A stretch of 64,000 nt of DNA from DAISIL01 sp036822015 (GTDB lineage Bacteria > Bacteroidota > Bacteroidia > Cytophagales > Bernardetiaceae): positions 39,704 to 103,703 of the forward strand of contig DAISIL010000004.1 in assembly GCA_036822015.1 (NCBI GenBank), given 5' to 3'. Shown piece by piece: positions 9,040 through 17,698 of the stretch (position 1 is the stretch's first letter; each line of letters starts with the position of its first letter). The translations under genes were made by a program, and so were the position numbers. The notes under the pieces were generated by a model. The model was not told the DNA's origin and ran no database searches. It saw only the letters and a program-made list of their open reading frames with translations.

Positions 9040-9594
9040 CTACCCCATCTCTCCTGAAATGTTCACGGTTACTTTGAGGGAAAAGAAATTAAGCTCACTA
9101 TTGATGGTTTCCATGTCGTAGATGAGCTTGTTTCCAGTTTTCTTGACCATGTCAATAAACCCCAGTCCGGCACCTCCTTTGTCGGAATATTGTTTGAGTT
9201 TGAGCTGGGTACGGTAGGCTTCCTTAACTCCCTGTTTGTCTAAGGAGTTCAGGTGATCGATCTTCGATACAATGTTATCGACCTCTTTGAGTTCGACGGC
9301 ATTGCCTGTCGTGATGATATAAGCATCGTCGCGCTTGCCCAAAAGAAAAATAGCGTTGTTCTTACCGTATTTTTCTTCGTCAAATGCCGCCGAGTGTTTC
9401 ACGATATTCTGTAAGGCTTCTACCATCACGTTGAAAACCTTGCGCTTGACCTTTGATTCCTCCCCAAACGAATCCATGTTCCGCTCGGCCATCGCCAAAA
9501 CAGACTTGGTGATCTCTTGGGTAAACTCTCCTTCGTACACCAAGAGCAGGCTTTGCTTGAGCATCGTCCTATGTAGGTCATAGATGTACTTCAT
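9040..9594 (-). CDS. siaB: SiaB-family protein kinase (GHKL-like fold)
   Basis: 184 residues. The sequence shows a degenerate histidine-kinase/anti-sigma-factor ATPase fold: an N-box-like helix VFNVMVEALQNIVKHS near residue 60 (Glu and Asn at the metal and ATP positions) and a late glycine loop KGGAGLGFIDM near 150. The length, the lack of a phosphoacceptor His and the neighbouring DUF1987 gene fit SiaB (DUF6272), the kinase that phosphorylates SiaC. Inferred role: it sets the phosphorylation state of the adjacent SiaC-like protein. It is first in the minus-strand run siaB - siaC - ABC transporter - lipoprotein. The ATG at 9594 begins MKYIYDLHRTMLKQSL, a sensible short N-terminus. Confidence 0.85.
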   Translation of the reverse strand: MKYIYDLHRTMLKQSLLLVYEGEFTQEITKSVLAMAERNMDSFGEESKVKRKVFNVMVEALQNIVKHSAAFDEEKYGKNNAIFLLGKRDDAYIITTGNAVELKEVDNIVSKIDHLNSLDKQGVKEAYRTQLKLKQYSDKGGAGLGFIDMVKKTGNKLIYDMETINSELNFFSLKVTVNISGEMG

Positions 9595-9806
9595 GGGCTT
9601 GTTTCGTTTGAATGGCGAGTAAAAACAATGATTCTATACTCTCTTTCGCAAAAACCGCGCAAAGTTCATGGCTTGCGTAAGATTATTGATCCCAAAAATA
9701 AGGAAAAGGATTGAGGAAAAAACAAAAACACACAAAAAAAACTTCTTATTTGTGGGCCTATGGGTGCATCGGTAGGCAAGAAACGCATTTTTTTCTGAAA
9801 AGTACC

Positions 9807-9814
9807 TATCTTTG
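9807..9814 (+). promoter_or_regulatory. -7 promoter element directly in front of ftsX
   Basis: TATCTTTG matches TAnnTTTG exactly. It is followed by TCGGGT and then the ftsX ATG at 9821, only six bases away. In Bacteroidota transcription starts a few bases after the -7 element, so the mRNA would be leaderless or nearly so. I see no clear -33 element. Confidence 0.6.
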
Positions 9815-9820
9815 TCGGGT

Positions 9821-10720
9821 ATGCAAAAACGCATTCCTTCAACAGCAGGCCAGTTGCGCCGCATGGGTAGCTTTCCCTATCTGGGGGTGTTCATCAACGT
9901 CTCTATCGCCCTTTGTGTCAGTGGTATCCTGGGCATTTTGGGTATCTATACCTTTCGCTTACAGAGCTATATCCGTGAGAATACTCCGGTTCGCGTGTTT
10001 TTGCGGCAGGATATTTCGGAGACCGAACGCCTACTGCTCGAAAAAAAACTCGCCGATTATCCCTTCGTTGCCCGACAGCAGGGACAAGCTCGGCTGCACT
10101 TTCTCTCCAAAGATGAAGCCATGCGACAGGAGATCGAACGCACCGGTGAAGACTTTAGCGCACTAATAGCCAATCCTTTACCTGACTCTTACTTTCTGCA
10201 CCTTGACGCGGAGTATTACCAAAGCGATACCCTGACGGCCATTGCCCAGCAGATTGAGGCACTCCCGGGGGTGAAGGAGGTAAAAGTCGAAGTCGATTTT
10301 TTGGCGGAAATCAACCGCAACTTTGCCGTCCTGGGATATATCCTGGGAAGTTTTGCCCTGGTTTTCTTTGCCGCTGCTATCATACTGATCGACAATGCCC
10401 TGCGGCTCGCCTTGTTTTCTCAACGCTTCTTGATTCGGAGTATGCAACTGGTGGGTGCGTCGGCTTACTTTATCATGCGTCCCTTTATTCGGCAGGCCAT
10501 CCGGCAGGGAGCCATGGCGGCGGGGCTGTCCATCGTCGTTACGGCGTTGTTAAGCCACCTGACCCGAAACCTCCTCGAGGCTTTTTCGTGGCGAGAAGAC
10601 CTACCCTGGTTTTTTTTGCTGGCACTGCTCCTGCTCGCTCTCGGGACAGGCATCAGCGCGTTGAGTGCGTATGTAGCTACCCGCAAGTACCTCAAAATGT
10701 CCTTAGATGACCTTTACTAA
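9821..10720 (+). CDS. ftsX: Cell division protein FtsX
   Basis: 299 residues from the ATG at 9821; an in-frame TTG at 9812 overlaps the promoter and is rejected. FtsX is the membrane subunit of the FtsEX complex, which couples ATP hydrolysis to activation of septal peptidoglycan hydrolases. The FtsX layout is complete: cytoplasmic N-terminus, TM1 (VSIALCVSGILGILGIYTF), a periplasmic domain of about 115 residues containing FLRQDISE and PLPDSYFLHLDAE, then three TM segments, and a short C-terminus (RKYLKMSLDDLY). The VGASAYFIMRPF stretch before TM3 is the conserved cytoplasmic loop. ftsE is not in the window, which is common in Bacteroidota. A DUF3098 gene follows 21 bases later, the usual neighbour in this phylum. 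Confidence 0.93.
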   Translation: MQKRIPSTAGQLRRMGSFPYLGVFINVSIALCVSGILGILGIYTFRLQSYIRENTPVRVFLRQDISETERLLLEKKLADYPFVARQQGQARLHFLSKDEAMRQEIERTGEDFSALIANPLPDSYFLHLDAEYYQSDTLTAIAQQIEALPGVKEVKVEVDFLAEINRNFAVLGYILGSFALVFFAAAIILIDNALRLALFSQRFLIRSMQLVGASAYFIMRPFIRQAIRQGAMAAGLSIVVTALLSHLTRNLLEAFSWREDLPWFFLLALLLLALGTGISALSAYVATRKYLKMSLDDLY

Positions 10721-10741
10721 CCGCCCTTCATTCTTTTTTTT

Positions 10742-11095
10742 ATGGCTAAGAAAAAAACACCTCCCCTCAAAGCAAAAGTAGAAAAAGCTGTTCCCGTTGC
10801 GCCCCTCGTTACGGCGAAGAAGCCCCCCAAGTCCACGGCAACGGCACTCTCTCGGGAAGACCTCCAAAAAGCTAACCTACCGTTCTCGAAAGCCAACTAC
10901 CGTCTGATGCTCATCGGTTTGGGTATCATCGGGGCGGGCTTTCTGCTCATGGCCGCCGAGACGGCCGAGTACGGCTTTGGTTTCCTGGGACTTACCCTGG
11001 GACCCGTCGTTACTTTTGTGGGTTTTATGTTTGAGATCGTTGCGATCTTATACGAGGACAAAAAAGACCAACCAAACCATGACCGAAACCGCTGA
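10742..11095 (+). CDS. DUF3098 family membrane protein
   Basis: 117 residues. A basic, Pro/Ala-rich cytoplasmic N-terminus (about 1-50) is followed by FSKANYRLMLIGLGIIGAG, the conserved DUF3098 start, then two transmembrane helices (about 57-73 and 82-105). It ends in a charged tail. The family is restricted to Bacteroidota and usually sits right after ftsX, as here; its molecular role is not established. A link to division or envelope synthesis is inferred from context only. Its 3' end overlaps the start of the thioesterase gene by 17 bases, indicating a co-transcribed unit. Confidence 0.88.
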   Translation: MAKKKTPPLKAKVEKAVPVAPLVTAKKPPKSTATALSREDLQKANLPFSKANYRLMLIGLGIIGAGFLLMAAETAEYGFGFLGLTLGPVVTFVGFMFEIVAILYEDKKDQPNHDRNR

Positions 11096-11522
11096 CTTTT
11101 ACAGACAAATCATTGAGCAGTGGATACCCATTCACCAATATTTTGGCTTTCGGTTGGTGGAGGTACAAAGTGATTTTGCCGTCATTCTCTTGCCCGCCAA
11201 GCCCGAGTACGTCGGAGACCCCCGATCCCAACGCCTGCATGGCGGCATGATCGCGCTCATGATGGATGCCACCGGAGGAGCCGCTGCCTTCACGCGGCTG
11301 CCCAACCTGTTTCAGGATGCCATCGCGACCGTCGATTTGCGGGTGGACTACATCGCCCCTGCCCGCCTGGAAGACATCCAGACCGAGGCCCGTGTCCTGC
11401 GGGCCGGACAAACGACCATCTTCACCGACATCAAGTCCTATCATCCCGCCACCCCCGATCAAATCCTTGCCGTAGGGCGGGGTGTCTATAACATCAAACC
11501 CGGCAACGCCAAATCCCGTTGA
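11079..11522 (+). CDS. PaaI-type hotdog thioesterase
   Basis: 147 residues from the ATG at 11079. A much longer reading frame begins at 10977 but would overlap DUF3098 by about 120 bases. The sequence has the hotdog features: HQYFGFRLVEVQSDFAVILL, then RLHGGMIALMMDATGGAAA with the HGG motif and catalytic Asp on the central helix, then ATVDLRVDYIAPAR and the final strand GQTTIFTDIKSY. Enzymes of this group hydrolyse acyl-CoA or aryl-CoA thioesters; the substrate cannot be told. It overlaps the upstream DUF3098 gene and touches galE (the stop shares one base with the galE ATG), so all three are probably translationally coupled. Confidence 0.88.
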   Translation: MTETADFYRQIIEQWIPIHQYFGFRLVEVQSDFAVILLPAKPEYVGDPRSQRLHGGMIALMMDATGGAAAFTRLPNLFQDAIATVDLRVDYIAPARLEDIQTEARVLRAGQTTIFTDIKSYHPATPDQILAVGRGVYNIKPGNAKSR

Positions 11523-12565
11523 TGCAAACCGCCAAAAAAAAACTGCTCGTTACTGGAGGTACCGGATACATCGGTTCCCATACGATCATTTCTATTCTGG
11601 AACAGGGCAAATACTCCGTTATCTCTGCCGATAACTACCACAACAGCAGCCCCGAAGCCCTAGATCGCATCGAAGCTGTTACGGGGCAGCGCGTCATCAA
11701 CTACCCCATCGACCTGACGGATGCCCACGCCGTCGAAGCACTCCTGCGGGATCACCCCGACCTGACGGGCATCATCCATTTTGCGGCCTTGAAGAGCGTT
11801 CCCGAGTCCGTCGAGAAGCCCCTGTTGTATTACCACAACAACCTACAAAGCCTTATCCATCTGCTGGAGGGTGCCGACCGGCACGGTATCGAACACGTCG
11901 TTTTTTCGTCGTCCTGTTCCGTTTATGGCAACCCCGTAGCCTTGCCCGTCCGAGAGGATACACCTTTTGCCGCTCCCGAGTCGCCTTATGGGGCCACCAA
12001 ACAAATCAGCGAGCAAATCATCCAGGATTTTTTGCGTACCAACACGCGGGTACGCTGTGTGGCTTTGCGCTACTTCAATCCCGTGGGCGCACATCCTTCG
12101 GGAAAAAACGGAGAAGACCCGCGCAACGTCAGCACCAACCTTGTCCCGATCATCGTGGAGGTGGCCGCTGGCATCCGAGAGCAGATGTACGTTTGGGGAA
12201 CCGACTACCCCACCCGAGATGGTTCTTGTGTCCGAGATTACATCCACGTGATGGATGTAGCCGAAGCGCATTTACGCGCCCTGGATTATCTGCACGCCCG
12301 GCCGAGCTTGCGCTGGGAGGTCTTCAACTTAGGCTCAGGTACAGGTATCACGGTACTAGAAGCCATCCGTGCTTTTGAGCAAAGTACGGGCGTATCGCTC
12401 AACTACCACCTGGCCCAACGTCGGGCGGGCGATGTAGCTTCCGTCTATGCCGACACCCAAAAAGCCGAGGAGCTCCTCGGCTGGCAGGCCCAGTACAGCC
12501 TCCATCAGATGATGCAGACCGCCTGGGCATGGAAACAACACTGGCTAAACACTACGGCATCTTAA
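11522..12565 (+). CDS. galE: UDP-glucose 4-epimerase (GalE)
   Basis: 347 residues from the ATG at 11522, which overlaps the preceding TGA by one base. It is an NAD-dependent extended short-chain dehydrogenase that interconverts UDP-glucose and UDP-galactose. Visible motifs: Rossmann GGTGYIGSH near residue 13, HFAALKSVPESV, catalytic FSSSCSVYG and SPYGATK (YxxxK pair), RYFNPVGAHPSG, and the C-terminal RAGDVASVYADTQKA typical of GalE. UDP-GlcNAc epimerase activity cannot be excluded. It supplies sugars for surface polysaccharide, consistent with the glycan gene content elsewhere in the window. It ends the ftsX operon and overlaps the convergent gene at 12552 by 14 bases. Confidence 0.94.
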   Translation: MQTAKKKLLVTGGTGYIGSHTIISILEQGKYSVISADNYHNSSPEALDRIEAVTGQRVINYPIDLTDAHAVEALLRDHPDLTGIIHFAALKSVPESVEKPLLYYHNNLQSLIHLLEGADRHGIEHVVFSSSCSVYGNPVALPVREDTPFAAPESPYGATKQISEQIIQDFLRTNTRVRCVALRYFNPVGAHPSGKNGEDPRNVSTNLVPIIVEVAAGIREQMYVWGTDYPTRDGSCVRDYIHVMDVAEAHLRALDYLHARPSLRWEVFNLGSGTGITVLEAIRAFEQSTGVSLNYHLAQRRAGDVASVYADTQKAEELLGWQAQYSLHQMMQTAWAWKQHWLNTTAS

Positions 12566-12989
12566 AGCCTAAAACGGCTGATCCACAGTAGTTTTCCGAT
12601 TGATCGAAAGAAAAAACCAAAAAATAACGCCCTGCCATGGGACATTGGTACGTAAAACCTTTGAGAAAACTCTCGTTGGCGTAGGTGGTGGCCAGTTGTT
12701 GGTGTTTGGTATCGTAGAGGGTGGCTATCAGCCCTTTGGAATCGCCGTCGGCACTCGAAATACGAACGACGTACTCGGTGTTGCTGTTCAGGATCAGGGT
12801 GTGTTCGATGCGCTTGCGTTCGCCGCCGCGCCCGTCCACTCGGTAGGTCTTGGCAAGGCTGTAAGACTTAGGCAAGGCAGAGAGGGCAAGATCGCTGTAC
12901 TTTTGGGCATCGCATTGGGCTTGTGTCATCTGGGGAGCTACTAAAACACAACAGATCAGCACAAGAAGAAAAACTACGGGCTTCTTCAT
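12552..12989 (-). CDS. Small secreted protein, paralogue of the one at 3807-4238
   Basis: 145 residues with a signal peptide (MKKPVVFLLVLICCVLVA, AQA before QCDAQ). It aligns over its whole length with the 143-residue protein at 3807-4238. Shared features are KTYRVDGRGGERKRIEHT, a VRISSADGDSKGLIATLYD segment, YQC, and the end YCGSAVLGF, with the three mature-domain cysteines in the same places. The function is unknown. Position-specific conservation of glycines and aromatics suggests a single small beta-sandwich. It is convergent with galE, overlapping by 14 bases. A near-consensus promoter (TACATTCG, complement of about 13020-13027) lies roughly 30 bases upstream. Confidence 0.8.
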   Translation of the reverse strand: MKKPVVFLLVLICCVLVAPQMTQAQCDAQKYSDLALSALPKSYSLAKTYRVDGRGGERKRIEHTLILNSNTEYVVRISSADGDSKGLIATLYDTKHQQLATTYANESFLKGFTYQCPMAGRYFLVFSFDQSENYCGSAVLGFKMP

Positions 12990-13054
12990 GGGACAAAGGA
13001 TAGGGGTTGGTTGGATGGTGCGAATGTACTATTTTTCTAAAAAAAACGAATTTA

Positions 13055-14353
13055 TTATGGCTTCTGATGCCGCCCCAGCGGCAAAAAAATACTGAACTCC
13101 GTAAACTCATTTTCGCGGGAGGCTACCTGGATGTCTCCCTTGTGGATGTTACGGACGATGTCGTAACAGATCGAAAGCCCTAGTCCGGTGCCTTCGCCGG
13201 CGGGTTTGGTCGTAAAAAATGGATTAAAAATCTTCTCGACGATCTCCTCCGAAATACCCAGCCCGTTATCCCGAAAGATCACCTCCACTTTGTCGCCCTG
13301 ATGGATGGTACGCACCAGCAGTACGGGTTTGAACTCGTCCTGGAGTTGTTTCTTTTTGTAGAGGGCATAAAAGGCGTTGTTGAGGATGTTCAAAAACACC
13401 CGGCTCATATCCTGCGGGATCATCCGTACCTCTCCGATGGCCGTATCAAGGTCAAACTCAACGGCACAAGCAAAACCCTTGTAGTTGTTGAGCATACTGT
13501 GATAAGCCAGGCTGGCGTACTCCTGGAGCATCGTGTTGAGGGCGGTCTCTTGCATGACCCCCTTTTTTTCGTAGGAATGCACGAGCATATTGTTGATGAT
13601 GCTATCGGCACGCTTGCCGTGTTCGTTGATCTTTTGGGCATTTTCTTTCAGATCGCCCAGGATGGCATTGATTTCTTCTTTTTCGGGATTGGAGAGCCGG
13701 CTTTGGACGGGCTGCACCACTTGCACCATCTCCTCGAGGAGTTCTTGGGAGAGTTCGGAGAAGTTGATGATAAAGTTGAGTGGGTTTTTGATCTCGTGGG
13801 CGATACCGGCTGTGAGTTCGCCGAGGGAGGCGAGTTTTTCCTGGGCGATGACTTGTCGTTGAGCATTGCGGAGCTTTTCGAGGGTTGTTTCTAGTTTTTG
13901 GTTGCTTTCGGCTAGCTCACGGGTGCGTTCCTTGACCTTCTGCTCGAGTTCGCGTTTGTGGTCGCGCTCCAGGCGGATAATGCTTAGGTAGGATTTGATG
14001 CGGGTGGTGAGCTGATAGTCGTCGATGGGCTTGGTGAGGTAGTCGGTAGCTCCGAGGGATAAGCCTTTCTGTCGGAAGTCTTCGGACTTATAGGCGGCGG
14101 TCAGGAAGACAATCGGGATGTTTTTGGTTTTGCGGCGGCTCCTGATGAGCTTAGCTGTCTGAAAGCCATCCATTTCTGGCATCTGAATATCAAGGATAAT
14201 CAAATCAACGGTACTTTTCATCAGGATTTCGAGTGCCTCAAAACCCGAATTGCCCTCCAAAATATCGGCATCAAAATGCTCCTCCAGTAGCACTTTTAGC
14301 GTGAACAGGTTACTCGGCACATCATCGACGATCAAGATTTTGTATTCCGGCAT
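13055..14353 (-). CDS. Receiver-histidine kinase (response regulator domain fused in front of a kinase)
   Basis: 432 residues from the ATG at 14353 (a TTG two codons upstream is less likely). Residues 1-120 form a CheY-like receiver: acidic pair in ILIVDDVPSN, phosphoacceptor Asp in LIILDIQMPEMDGF, Thr in IVFLTAAY and Lys in YLTKPI. A coiled coil follows (RELEQKVKERTRELAESNQ), then HisKA with the H-box GIAHEIKNPLNFI and a HATPase with N-box FLNILNNAFYAL, RDNGLGIS and GTGLGLSICYDIV. There is no membrane segment, so it is a cytoplasmic relay: the receiver probably accepts phosphate or a signal from another kinase and tunes its own kinase domain. No cognate regulator is adjacent. Confidence 0.92.
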   Translation of the reverse strand: MPEYKILIVDDVPSNLFTLKVLLEEHFDADILEGNSGFEALEILMKSTVDLIILDIQMPEMDGFQTAKLIRSRRKTKNIPIVFLTAAYKSEDFRQKGLSLGATDYLTKPIDDYQLTTRIKSYLSIIRLERDHKRELEQKVKERTRELAESNQKLETTLEKLRNAQRQVIAQEKLASLGELTAGIAHEIKNPLNFIINFSELSQELLEEMVQVVQPVQSRLSNPEKEEINAILGDLKENAQKINEHGKRADSIINNMLVHSYEKKGVMQETALNTMLQEYASLAYHSMLNNYKGFACAVEFDLDTAIGEVRMIPQDMSRVFLNILNNAFYALYKKKQLQDEFKPVLLVRTIHQGDKVEVIFRDNGLGISEEIVEKIFNPFFTTKPAGEGTGLGLSICYDIVRNIHKGDIQVASRENEFTEFSIFLPLGRHQKP

Positions 14354-14440
14354 CGGCAAACGAACGACAAGCGATAGGTATAAAAAAACAGAAACAACAA
14401 TTTAGCCATTTTTATTGGATGGCTCAAATTAAGGTCTGCT

Positions 14441-15769
14441 TTAGGGTCGTCGTCGGATGGCATAGCTGCCTCCAATCCAGCAATGGTCGATGCTCACCTG
14501 ATCGCCCTCGCGAAGACCTTGCGTAAATATCTGCTCGGCGGTCGGGAATCGGGCAGCAGCACGGTTCATCCCATCACGGTTGCCGGCTTTCTCAAACATC
14601 TCATAAGCAGCCAGATAGACGGCTTGTGTCTTGACTGGGTTGCGCTTGACCTCTGCACTAGCCTCACCGCAACTGCTAAAACTGCCCATGTACAGGTTCC
14701 CAATCAGGTTATAGCCATTGGCTTCTCCTTTGGCGGCGGCTTTGAGGGCATAGGTGCGGGCTTCCTGGAGGCGGCCTTTCTTGGAAAGGGCTTCGGCCAG
14801 GAGATAGTATGCCTCGGCTTGTTCCTCCGTGCTGGCACACGCCTCCTCGGCAGCCTTGCGGAAAGCCGCCATGCCTTTTTCAATATCACCCCGCTCAAAG
14901 TACATCTGCCCGAGCTTGCGGGTAAGTCCACAGGTCGGTTCCAGGTCGGCTAGGGCTTCCAGGGCCGCAAAGTAGCAGGGCGAATCGGTACACTTAGCCG
15001 AAATCGAAAACTTGACCAGTTTTTTGACCAGAGCCATATCATCGCGCTTCTCCTCCAACTGGGGGCAAAGTTTCTGTTCCACAAAGTTACAATCAACTTC
15101 TAGGCAACTCAACACGATTTTATCAATGCTCTCCTTGGCAGTGATCCATTTTTTTTGTTCGCTCGGTTTTTCGTTCTCAATTTGGTAATCCATCACATCC
15201 TCCATCTGCGTGTAGAGGTTCATGAGCGTATCGGCGGGCTGATCGGATTTGCACATCAGAGCGGCCAGATAAGTCAAGTGAGAACGGGTACTCTCGGAGG
15301 GTTTGTGCAGAAAAGCCTGGCGATAAAAGGCGTACATTTGATACACATTTTCCTTCGTACTTCGCTGTATCTGAAAGGGATACAATTTATAACCTTTGTA
15401 GCGAAAGTAGCTGGACGAATCAAAAAAACCATTTTGGAGGCGCAAGTCATAGATCAGCAAAAGGCTGTCTTGCAGACGTGCTTTGCGGGTCGGGTCGGTT
15501 TCTTTTTCTTGGAGTTCGTCATAGACCTTGATCGCCTTGATATAGATGTTTTCGTTTACAGCAGCGGCGTTTTGGAGGAGCCAGTTGGCGGGTGCCTTAG
15601 CGGCGGCGTAGTTTTCAAACATCAGATTGTCGGAGAGGAGCGCGTATTTCTCTTTGGCCAGCCCTGGGTCAGTGGCGCGATCAAAGGCATCATCCTGGGC
15701 GTATCCTGCAAACAGTGGCACGAGGGCAAGAAAAAGGAAATAGCAAAAATTAAAATTTTTGGTGGTCAT
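14441..15769 (-). CDS. Exported TPR protein of Bacteroidota type
   Basis: 442 residues with a signal peptide (MTTKNFNFCYFLFLALVPLFAGYAQ). The body is helical, with at least three tetratricopeptide units in the second half: near residue 290 (TCGLTRKLGQMYFERGDIEKG), then AEAYYLLAEALSKKGRLQEA, then ANGYNLIGNLYMGSF. It carries several cysteines (CEASTE-like and CLEVDC segments) that may form disulfides. The C-terminus GDQVSIDHCWIGGSYAIRRRP is typical of a family of uncharacterised Bacteroidota proteins with this same ending. It is probably a periplasmic scaffold protein. It is transcribed away from the exporter gene at 15865, with a shared 95-base intergenic region. Confidence 0.82.
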   Translation of the reverse strand: MTTKNFNFCYFLFLALVPLFAGYAQDDAFDRATDPGLAKEKYALLSDNLMFENYAAAKAPANWLLQNAAAVNENIYIKAIKVYDELQEKETDPTRKARLQDSLLLIYDLRLQNGFFDSSSYFRYKGYKLYPFQIQRSTKENVYQMYAFYRQAFLHKPSESTRSHLTYLAALMCKSDQPADTLMNLYTQMEDVMDYQIENEKPSEQKKWITAKESIDKIVLSCLEVDCNFVEQKLCPQLEEKRDDMALVKKLVKFSISAKCTDSPCYFAALEALADLEPTCGLTRKLGQMYFERGDIEKGMAAFRKAAEEACASTEEQAEAYYLLAEALSKKGRLQEARTYALKAAAKGEANGYNLIGNLYMGSFSSCGEASAEVKRNPVKTQAVYLAAYEMFEKAGNRDGMNRAAARFPTAEQIFTQGLREGDQVSIDHCWIGGSYAIRRRP

Positions 15770-15851
15770 AACTGGATCGTTGGTCTAACTTTGTGCTGCA
15801 AATTTCTCACCTTTTGTGAAAATGCGGCGCAAAACTGTGTTAATCTTTCAT

Positions 15852-15859
15852 TACTTTTG
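15852..15859 (+). promoter_or_regulatory. -7 promoter element directly in front of the MsbA-type exporter gene
   Basis: TACTTTTG matches TAnnTTTG and is followed by TGGGC and the ATG at 15865, the same arrangement as ftsX. A second exact match, TAACTTTG, lies at 15787-15794 on the same strand and could give a longer transcript. Confidence 0.5.
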
Positions 15860-15864
15860 TGGGC

Positions 15865-17691
15865 ATGAAGACGTATTTCCGAATGCTCTCTTATCACAAA
15901 CCGCTTTGGCAGTACTTGCCGAGCTATTTGTTGCTTTCTTTGATGGGCATTCTCTTTGGCTTGATTAACTTTACGCTACTGATACCGCTCCTGGAGGTGC
16001 TTTTTCAGAGCGATGCCCTGGATGCTACCCCGGCCCTTGTCCCCTCCCGTACGCTGGATGTCAAAGCCTATTTCGATTACTACTTTCGTTCGATGGCGTA
16101 TCAGTACGGAGCATCGGGGGCGTTGCAGTTTGTGTGTGGCGTGATTGGGGTTTCGGTATTTTTGGCTAGTTTTTTTCGGTATTTTGCGTTTCGGCTCATC
16201 AACGGCGTGCGTATCCGTATCGTGGAGAAACTGCGGGGCGATGTTTATGGCCACCTGACGCGCCTACACCTGGGCTATTTCACCAACGAACGCAAGGGCG
16301 ATCTGATGTCCCGGATGACCAACGATGTACAAGAAGTCGAGAACTCCCTCGTCAATTCGCTGCGTTCGGCCTTTAAGGGCCCCTTGACTATCATCGTATA
16401 TTTTTTGGCACTTTTTTATATCAGCTTCAAGCTAAGCATCTTTACTTTCATTTTTTTACCAATTTCGGGGGGCATTATCGCCGAACTCACCAAACGCCTC
16501 AAACGCCACGGCAAGCAAAGCCAAGACCTCCTGGGGCAGCTCCTGGGTGTCGTTGATGAGACGCTTTCTGGCATCAAGATCATCAAAGCATTTACGGCAG
16601 AAGACACCATAAAAGCCCACTTCCTGGATCGCAACCAACGCTACGCTCGGGTGAGCCTCAAGACGGAAAACAAACGCGATCTGGCCTCGCCGCTATCGGA
16701 GTTCCTGGGCGTTCTGGTGATGATCGGGATTATTCTCTACGGTGGATCGCTGGTGTTGGATCAAGAACTCTCCCCCGAAACGTTCATCGCTTACCTAGCT
16801 ATTTTTTCGCAGATCATTGCCCCAATCAAGACTTTTTCCAATATGCTCGGGCAAGTGCAGCGCGGCATTGCCTCGGCCGAACGGCTGCTCGAGCTGCTGG
16901 CCGTGCGTCCGCACATTATGGCTCCCCCCAACCCTGTGCCGCTAAACGCTTTTCGGGAAGCTGTTCATTTTGAGCGCATTTCCTTTGCCTATGATGAGCG
17001 CAAAGCCCTGGACAACATCTGCTTCACCCTCCACAAAGGAGAAGTAGTAGCACTTGTGGGGCCCTCTGGCGGTGGCAAATCAACGCTAGCCAATCTGCTC
17101 CCCCGCTTCTATGACCCCACACAGGGGCGCATCCTCCTCGATGGGCATGACATCCGCGACTACAACCCACAAGACCTACGCCAACTGATGGGTATCGTAA
17201 CGCAAGATGCCATCCTGTTCAATGATACCGTGTTCAAAAACATCGCCTTTGGAAAGCCCACAGCCACCGAAGCCGAGGTCATGGCGGCGGCCCGTGTGGC
17301 CCATGCCCACGACTTTATCCAGGATATGCCCGAAGGCTACCAAACCAACATCGGAGATGGTGGCATCAAACTCTCCGGCGGCCAACGCCAACGCCTAAGC
17401 ATCGCAAGGGCTGTCTTGAAAGACCCAGCCATCTTGATCCTGGATGAGGCTACCTCAGCACTAGATTCCGAGTCTGAACAATTAGTACAAGCAGCTTTGC
17501 AAGAATTGATGAAAAATAGAACTTCGCTTGTCATTGCACACCGGCTAAGTACCATTCAAAAAGCCGATCGTATTTTGGTCATCCAGGAGGGACAAATCAT
17601 CGAACAAGGCACGCACCAAGAACTCCTCAACCAAAACGGGCTGTACCACAAACTGGTAAACATGCAGCGGGTACACACCCTGGCCGACTAA
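15865..17691 (+). CDS. MsbA-type ABC exporter (fused membrane and ATPase domains)
   Basis: 608 residues from the ATG at 15865; a GTG at 15859 overlaps the promoter. Type IV (MsbA/McjD-like) half-exporter that works as a homodimer in the inner membrane. Six TM helices occupy about residues 15-320, with the coupling-loop motif RKGDLMSRMTNDVQEVE. The ATPase has Walker A GPSGGGKST near 397, Q-loop GIVTQDAILFNDTV, signature LSGGQRQRLSIARAVL, Walker B ILILDEATSALD and the H-loop IAHRLSTI. In Bacteroidota such genes are commonly annotated as lipid A or multidrug exporters. The substrate is not readable from sequence, although a lipid flippase role fits the length. Confidence 0.92.
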   Translation: MKTYFRMLSYHKPLWQYLPSYLLLSLMGILFGLINFTLLIPLLEVLFQSDALDATPALVPSRTLDVKAYFDYYFRSMAYQYGASGALQFVCGVIGVSVFLASFFRYFAFRLINGVRIRIVEKLRGDVYGHLTRLHLGYFTNERKGDLMSRMTNDVQEVENSLVNSLRSAFKGPLTIIVYFLALFYISFKLSIFTFIFLPISGGIIAELTKRLKRHGKQSQDLLGQLLGVVDETLSGIKIIKAFTAEDTIKAHFLDRNQRYARVSLKTENKRDLASPLSEFLGVLVMIGIILYGGSLVLDQELSPETFIAYLAIFSQIIAPIKTFSNMLGQVQRGIASAERLLELLAVRPHIMAPPNPVPLNAFREAVHFERISFAYDERKALDNICFTLHKGEVVALVGPSGGGKSTLANLLPRFYDPTQGRILLDGHDIRDYNPQDLRQLMGIVTQDAILFNDTVFKNIAFGKPTATEAEVMAAARVAHAHDFIQDMPEGYQTNIGDGGIKLSGGQRQRLSIARAVLKDPAILILDEATSALDSESEQLVQAALQELMKNRTSLVIAHRLSTIQKADRILVIQEGQIIEQGTHQELLNQNGLYHKLVNMQRVHTLAD

Positions 17692-17698
17692 GCCATTA

